From positions 2,976,001-3,040,000 of the forward strand of contig NZ_CP030261.1 of assembly GCF_003312915.1 (NCBI RefSeq): 64,000 bases of DNA, in the 5' to 3' direction. Position numbers and translations under genes: made by a program. Positions 59,858 to 64,000 of the stretch are shown one piece after another; position 1 is the first letter of the stretch; each line of letters begins with the position of its first letter. The notes below the pieces were generated by a model. That model saw only the letters and a list, made by a program, of their open reading frames with translations, was not told the origin of the DNA and did no database searches. The DNA is from Flavobacterium fluviale (lineage in GTDB: Bacteria; Bacteroidota; Bacteroidia; Flavobacteriales; Flavobacteriaceae).

Positions 59858-60850
59858 TTAAATCTTCAATCTCAATTTAGTAGGCGGATAGCCGAAAATC
59901 CTTTTAAAAGCAATGCTAAAGTTTGATACATTTTGATAACCAGAGAGATGACTTATTTCCTGAATAGAAAGTGATGTATCTGATAAATAATGTCTGGCAT
60001 TGTTCATTCTGATTTCCTGCAGATAGCCAAAAACAGTATCGCCAAAAACGGTTTTAAAACCTTCTTTTAATTTGGTTTGGTTGACGCCGACTTTTCGGGC
60101 TAATTCAACAATAGTGTAAGGATTATCAATATTTTCGCGTATTAACTGCGCTGCATATTTTATTTTCTCCACATCATTTCCCGTTAGATTAATTGCCTCT
60201 TTTTCGGAGTCTAAATTGTGATGGCTTAAGGCAATAAGTTCATAAATTTTAGATTCCATGTAGATTTTTCTGGTCAAACCTTTGTAAAAACAATTTTTTA
60301 TATCCTGCATTACGCCAAATATTTTAGCACTTATTTTAATTTCATTTTTGGCTAAAGCGGCACTGCTGTTTTTTTGGATATTATTGAGGAAATTATCCAT
60401 TATTTTCGATTCCCCTTCATATTTAGTAAGCACATTTAAAGGAAGATGAATGTCAAAAGTATTATAAATAATATCTTTTTTGAAGTCAATTTTGGCGTGA
60501 TTATCTTCTGCAGAAAGGAAAGTAATATTGCCGGACATTGGTGCTGCAAAATCTTTGGAAGATCCAGGGTTGATATATCCAATTTTTTGGTCAGAAAGAT
60601 TAAAATGCATTTCTAAAAGCGAAGAATCTCCATGTCCCGAAATTGCAACATCATCGTGTAATTGATAATTTCCCTGAAGAATCGATAACTCCTCTGTGAT
60701 CGTATGTTCATGAAATAAAATATCTCCTTTTGGCGTGACAAATTTTATATCTTTTCCGTCTTCTGAAAGTCTTTTAGGCTCTTTTATTCCTGGCTTTTTA
60801 TCCGTTTCCAGAAAATCAGCAAAGTCATTTGAATCAATTTTAAATGCCAT
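59858..60850 (-). CDS. AraC-family transcriptional regulator
   Basis: This 330-residue protein has an N-terminal ligand-binding part (about 1-200, with DILFHEHTITEELSILQGNY and HFNLSDQKIGYI) and a C-terminal pair of HTH motifs: NPYTIVELARKVGVNQTKLK and LSIQEISHLSGYQNVSNFS, then FKRIFGYPPTKLR. This is the PchR-like branch often linked to siderophore uptake. ATG 60850 is preferred; a reading from 60931 adds 27 residues and runs into the promoter region. The gene is divergent from a TonB receptor gene, which it probably controls. Confidence 0.9.
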   Translation of the reverse strand: MAFKIDSNDFADFLETDKKPGIKEPKRLSEDGKDIKFVTPKGDILFHEHTITEELSILQGNYQLHDDVAISGHGDSSLLEMHFNLSDQKIGYINPGSSKDFAAPMSGNITFLSAEDNHAKIDFKKDIIYNTFDIHLPLNVLTKYEGESKIMDNFLNNIQKNSSAALAKNEIKISAKIFGVMQDIKNCFYKGLTRKIYMESKIYELIALSHHNLDSEKEAINLTGNDVEKIKYAAQLIRENIDNPYTIVELARKVGVNQTKLKEGFKTVFGDTVFGYLQEIRMNNARHYLSDTSLSIQEISHLSGYQNVSNFSIAFKRIFGYPPTKLRLKI

Positions 60851-60928
60851 TTTTATACTTCTATATTCATAATTAAAACTTCCACTTTCATAAGTACAAA
60901 GATTACTAATCAAATACTTTTGCACTTG

Positions 60929-60936
60929 CAAATATA
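60929..60936 (-). promoter_or_regulatory. TAnnTTTG -7 box in the AraC / TonB receptor divergent region
   Basis: On the minus strand this reads TATATTTG, 79 nt before the AraC ATG. It lies about 30 nt from the receptor start on the other strand, so regulator binding here could affect both genes. Confidence 0.35.
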
Positions 60937-60964
60937 ATTTATAATCAGTTTAAATAAAAACAGC

Positions 60965-63340
60965 TTGGCAATTAAATTAAACCTTATGTTTATGTTCTTG
61001 GTTGGTCTTTTCTCAGCAAATGCCTGTCCGGTCTATATTCATATTGAAGATCACTTAGGTAATCCTTTATCTGGAATAACCGTTTTGGTTGATAACAAAC
61101 CAGTGGGAATCAGTAATAAAGCGGGTGTTTTAGAACTTTCGCTGGCAGACGGCACTTATAATATTGAAGTAAAAAACAATCAAAGTAAATCAGCGCAGAC
61201 TATTTCTGTTGTATGCGGTGAAACAAATCACTTCAAATTTACTTTAAATGCTTCCGACAGCAATTTGGCAAATTTAAATGAAGTTTTAGTACAAAACAAA
61301 AGCGTAAAAAAACAAATTGAAGAATCTCCTTTTTCAGTTCAGGTTATCGATTTTAAAAAACAATACGAAAAAGCGGGCGATGTAGGCGATTATTTAAACA
61401 GAGCTTCGGGAGTAAAATTAAGAACTGATGGAAATATAGGGTCTCAAGTACAGATTAATTTGGGTGGCCTTCAAGGGAAAGCGGTTCGTATTTTTAAGGA
61501 CGGGATCCCTATAGAATTATTTGGCCACGGTTTCAGCCTTGGAACAATTCCAGTAAATATGCTGGATCGAGTTGAAATTTACAAAGGTGTAATGCCGGTT
61601 TATCTGGCTTCTGATGCATTGGGCGGAGGTGTGAATCTGGTTACAAGAACTTCCAATAAAAACTTTGCCGAAGTATCTTATGAAATTGCTTCTTTCAATA
61701 CACATAGAGCCACAGCTAATTTTTATCTGCAGAATAAAAATAATTTCTACGGAGGTTTTAACGGCTCTTTTAATTATTCCGATAATGATTATAAAGTAAA
61801 TGTTCCAATTCAAAATGCAACTAATGAGGAGTTTAGAGATGTTAAACGTTTTCATGACATGACTAGATCCAATTACGGGGAAGCTTTTGTTGGATTAAAA
61901 GATAAATCTTGGGCAGATGATCTCCGCTTGACATTGATTTATTCTGATTTCTATAAACAAATTCAGAATGATGCTGGAATGGTGAGTGTTTACGGACAGG
62001 CGTTTTCCAAAGAACAGAATTATACGGGTATGATTAATTACCGTAAAAAGTTTTTTGATGATAAACTAAAAGTTTCTTTTTTAACCAATTACAGCCATTT
62101 TAATACCAAATTTATTGATACAACTACAGTTCGTTACAATTGGTTAGGAGAAATTATTGCCGAAAACATGCAGCCTGGCGAAATTAGATCAGGAAATAAC
62201 CAGAGGATGAAGTACAATTTTGTTTCATCAAGATTGAATATGGAATACCAGCTTTCTGATCGTAACTTTTTAGAATTTAGTGAATTGTATTATTCGCAGA
62301 GAAGAAAAGGAAGTGATCCTCTTGGAGCAGTTTCCATAATTGACGGCATTGATGTGTTGACCGTTCCTGCAACTTACAGAAAAGACAATATGGCTTTGGC
62401 ATGGCGTTCTCTATGGCTCGAAAGTAAATTGGAAAGTATTGTAGCAGCAAAGTATTATCATTATAATACAGAAGGTTACACTACAGATAATTATGGTTTT
62501 GCATGGACATCCTCAAAGGACGACAGCCAGTTTGGTTATCTGGGAGGTTTGAAGTGGGAAAATAACAATTATCTACTTAAACTTTCTTATGAATATGCTA
62601 CACGTCTTCCTGACGAATTTGAAATTTTTGGAGATGCCAGACTGGTAAAAGAAAATTTAGATCTTGATCCTGAAAAAAGCCACAACTTAAATTTAAACGG
62701 ACAGTACACTATTGCTAAAGAAAAGAGCAGTTTAACCTTTTCGGGAAATTTGTTCTACAGAAAGGTAAAGGACATTATTTTCCTGCAGCTCGATATTCCG
62801 TTTAACAGATACATCAATTATGAGAATTCTGAAATAAAGGGTTTTGAGTTTGAAACCAATTATACGCACAGAAAATGGCTGAATACAGGATTTAATATTA
62901 CATATCAGGATATTCGCAGAAAAGAATCAGAATCTCGAAATAAATACCTCGATGATTCAAGAGCGCCTAATATTCCGTTTTTGTTTGGAAATTTTTGGGC
63001 AAGTACATATTTCGGAAATGTGTTTGAAAAAGGAGACAGCTTAAATTTTACATGGAATGCCAATTACACACACCGATTCTTTTTGGTTGCTATTCCAAAA
63101 AATCAGGAACCTCCCTTATTTGGATCTGTAAAAGATTTTCAGACTTCACTAATTATTCCGCAAGACGGAAGATTAGGACAGTTTTCTAATGATCTCGGTG
63201 TTTATTATCATTTAGCAGATCAAAAAACAACCGTTTCTGTAGAGTGCAGGAATATTGGAGATGTAAAACTGTATGATAATTTTAATGTGCAGAGGCCGGG
63301 ACGATCGTTCCATCTTAAACTAGTTTATAATTTTTTTTAA
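60965..63340 (+). CDS. TonB-dependent receptor of AraC-linked iron locus
   Basis: This receptor of up to 791 residues has a signal peptide (LMFMFLVGLFSANA), a carboxypeptidase-like domain (IEDHLGNPLSGITVLVDNKP), a plug (SVQVIDFKKQYEKAGDVG, INLGGLQGKAVRIFKDGIPI, RVEIYKGVMPVYLASDALGG, GVNLVTRTSNK) and a barrel ending in LKLVYNFF. The start is uncertain: TTG 60965 gives MAIKLNLMF, while ATG 60986 begins inside the hydrophobic core. The divergent PchR-like regulator and the downstream lipoprotein suggest siderophore or haem uptake. Twenty-four nucleotides separate it from the lipoprotein gene. Confidence 0.9.
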   Translation: MAIKLNLMFMFLVGLFSANACPVYIHIEDHLGNPLSGITVLVDNKPVGISNKAGVLELSLADGTYNIEVKNNQSKSAQTISVVCGETNHFKFTLNASDSNLANLNEVLVQNKSVKKQIEESPFSVQVIDFKKQYEKAGDVGDYLNRASGVKLRTDGNIGSQVQINLGGLQGKAVRIFKDGIPIELFGHGFSLGTIPVNMLDRVEIYKGVMPVYLASDALGGGVNLVTRTSNKNFAEVSYEIASFNTHRATANFYLQNKNNFYGGFNGSFNYSDNDYKVNVPIQNATNEEFRDVKRFHDMTRSNYGEAFVGLKDKSWADDLRLTLIYSDFYKQIQNDAGMVSVYGQAFSKEQNYTGMINYRKKFFDDKLKVSFLTNYSHFNTKFIDTTTVRYNWLGEIIAENMQPGEIRSGNNQRMKYNFVSSRLNMEYQLSDRNFLEFSELYYSQRRKGSDPLGAVSIIDGIDVLTVPATYRKDNMALAWRSLWLESKLESIVAAKYYHYNTEGYTTDNYGFAWTSSKDDSQFGYLGGLKWENNNYLLKLSYEYATRLPDEFEIFGDARLVKENLDLDPEKSHNLNLNGQYTIAKEKSSLTFSGNLFYRKVKDIIFLQLDIPFNRYINYENSEIKGFEFETNYTHRKWLNTGFNITYQDIRRKESESRNKYLDDSRAPNIPFLFGNFWASTYFGNVFEKGDSLNFTWNANYTHRFFLVAIPKNQEPPLFGSVKDFQTSLIIPQDGRLGQFSNDLGVYYHLADQKTTVSVECRNIGDVKLYDNFNVQRPGRSFHLKLVYNFF

Positions 63341-63364
63341 TAAAACCAATAAATCAGATCAACT

Positions 63365-64000
63365 ATGAAAAGAAGCAATTCACTTCGTTCAGTACTGGCA
63401 GGAATCGCCGCTAGTATGCTTTTATTTGCTTGCAGCAGCAACGATGATAATAACAATACCGATAACGGTAGTACAGACGATACTTTACCAAAAAACGAAA
63501 CTTGGATTATATACAATGGCGCTGCTAACTGGAGTGGTGGGATTTACGCATTAAAAGATAACAAATCAAGAGAAATTAATCTTTCTGGATTACCGTTTTT
63601 ACAAGTAACATCTTCTTTAGGAGGAAGATCATTAGATAAAACTCTTTTTAAAGTAAATGATGTTTCTAATGCAAAACAAGGAATTAATAAAATGGGTCTT
63701 GATGCTTCTGGTAAGGTTGTAGATCAAGGGTTTTTACCATCTCTTTCAAATGCTTACGAAACTAACTTTTTAGTTGCAGGTCCAACAGAAGGTTACTACT
63801 GGGATAAAGTAAGAGGAGGCTTAAAATTACAGACATTCAATCCTTCTACAATGGAAAGAACAGGAGAAATTGATTTTTCTTCACTTTCAGAAGGACAGCC
63901 ATTAGAATCTATAGGACAGTTAATTATTGCAAAAAGAGATAATAAATTATACTTAGATTTATTATTAGGAAACAAAGCCGCAGGAAACTGGCAGGTAACT
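63365..64000 (+). CDS. Lipoprotein downstream of TonB receptor (DUF4374-like), 3' truncated
   Basis: The first 212 codons are seen and the frame is open to the window end. The lipobox is ASMLLFAC followed by SSNDDNNN, then an Asn/Asp-rich spacer and a propeller-like pattern (ETWIIYNGAANWSGGIYAL, NFLVAGPTEGYYWDKV, LQTFNPSTMERTGEIDFS). From memory this fits DUF4374, beta-propeller lipoproteins that accompany TonB receptors for iron chelates in Bacteroidota. It is co-transcribed with the receptor gene. Confidence 0.75.
   Translation, partial: MKRSNSLRSVLAGIAASMLLFACSSNDDNNNTDNGSTDDTLPKNETWIIYNGAANWSGGIYALKDNKSREINLSGLPFLQVTSSLGGRSLDKTLFKVNDVSNAKQGINKMGLDASGKVVDQGFLPSLSNAYETNFLVAGPTEGYYWDKVRGGLKLQTFNPSTMERTGEIDFSSLSEGQPLESIGQLIIAKRDNKLYLDLLLGNKAAGNWQVT

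Overview
The window is AT-rich chromosomal DNA from a member of the Bacteroidota, most likely Flavobacterium or a close relative in the Flavobacteriaceae. The indicators are a SusC/SusD pair with a FecR/ECF-sigma switch, several TonB-dependent receptors, a type IX secretion C-terminal domain, A-rich translation starts without Shine-Dalgarno sites, TAnnTTTG-type -7 promoter boxes, and intergenic repeats built from phrases such as AACGCAAAG / CTTTGCGGTTAA and ACGCAGATTTAGCAGATT. No rRNA, tRNA, CRISPR array, transposase or phage gene was recognised. Only the first gene (missing its 5' part) and the last gene (missing its 3' part) are cut by the window edges.

Layout. 1-1.8 kb: end of an Fpg/Nei-type DNA glycosylase gene, a DUF72 protein and a PPOX-fold flavoprotein. 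1.9-5.6 kb: a CheY-like regulator convergent with a cytosolic six-PAS histidine kinase. 5.8-8.8 kb: a small conserved protein, an AraC-like sensor without an HTH domain, a SemiSWEET transporter and a short-chain dehydrogenase. 9.2-15.8 kb: a signalling operon with a receiver-kinase, a CHASE3-HAMP-GAF hybrid kinase carrying three receivers, a lone receiver, CheR and CheB, but no chemoreceptor, CheA or CheW. 15.8-17.7 kb: two outer-membrane beta-barrel genes. 17.9-26.5 kb: a heavy-metal resistance island (small Cys-rich exported protein, CusA/CzcA RND pump, TolC-like channel, CusB/CzcB-like adaptor, Zn/Cd P-type ATPase). 26.6-31 kb: a tautomerase, a DUF1254 lipoprotein, a VOC protein, and a two-gene unit whose second gene is cut by one in-frame TAA. 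31.1-40.5 kb: ECF sigma, FecR, SusC, SusD and a lipoprotein, with a di-haem peroxidase gene downstream. 41-48.3 kb: an ABC-2 transporter operon with a TonB-dependent receptor between the ATPase and permease genes, preceded by a small Cys/His-rich exported protein. 48.5-54.4 kb: DUF1810, a DapB-like protein, a large secreted sugar dehydrogenase with a T9SS tail, and a thiolase. 54.7-64 kb: a siderophore-type receptor, an LLM flavoprotein, a TSUP/DUF1634 transporter pair, and a divergent AraC / TonB receptor / lipoprotein cluster.

The genes group around surface nutrient and metal handling and its sensing. Three points stand out. First, the signal peptides of the TolC-like and CzcB-like proteins appear to be encoded by the same repeat phrase that otherwise fills gaps between genes. 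Second, the CheR/CheB pair sits with hybrid kinases rather than with a chemoreceptor. Third, a TonB receptor is embedded in a DUF3526-type ABC-2 operon. No wholly new system can be proven from sequence alone; the CheR/CheB-kinase operon and the TonB/ABC-2 operon are the best candidates.
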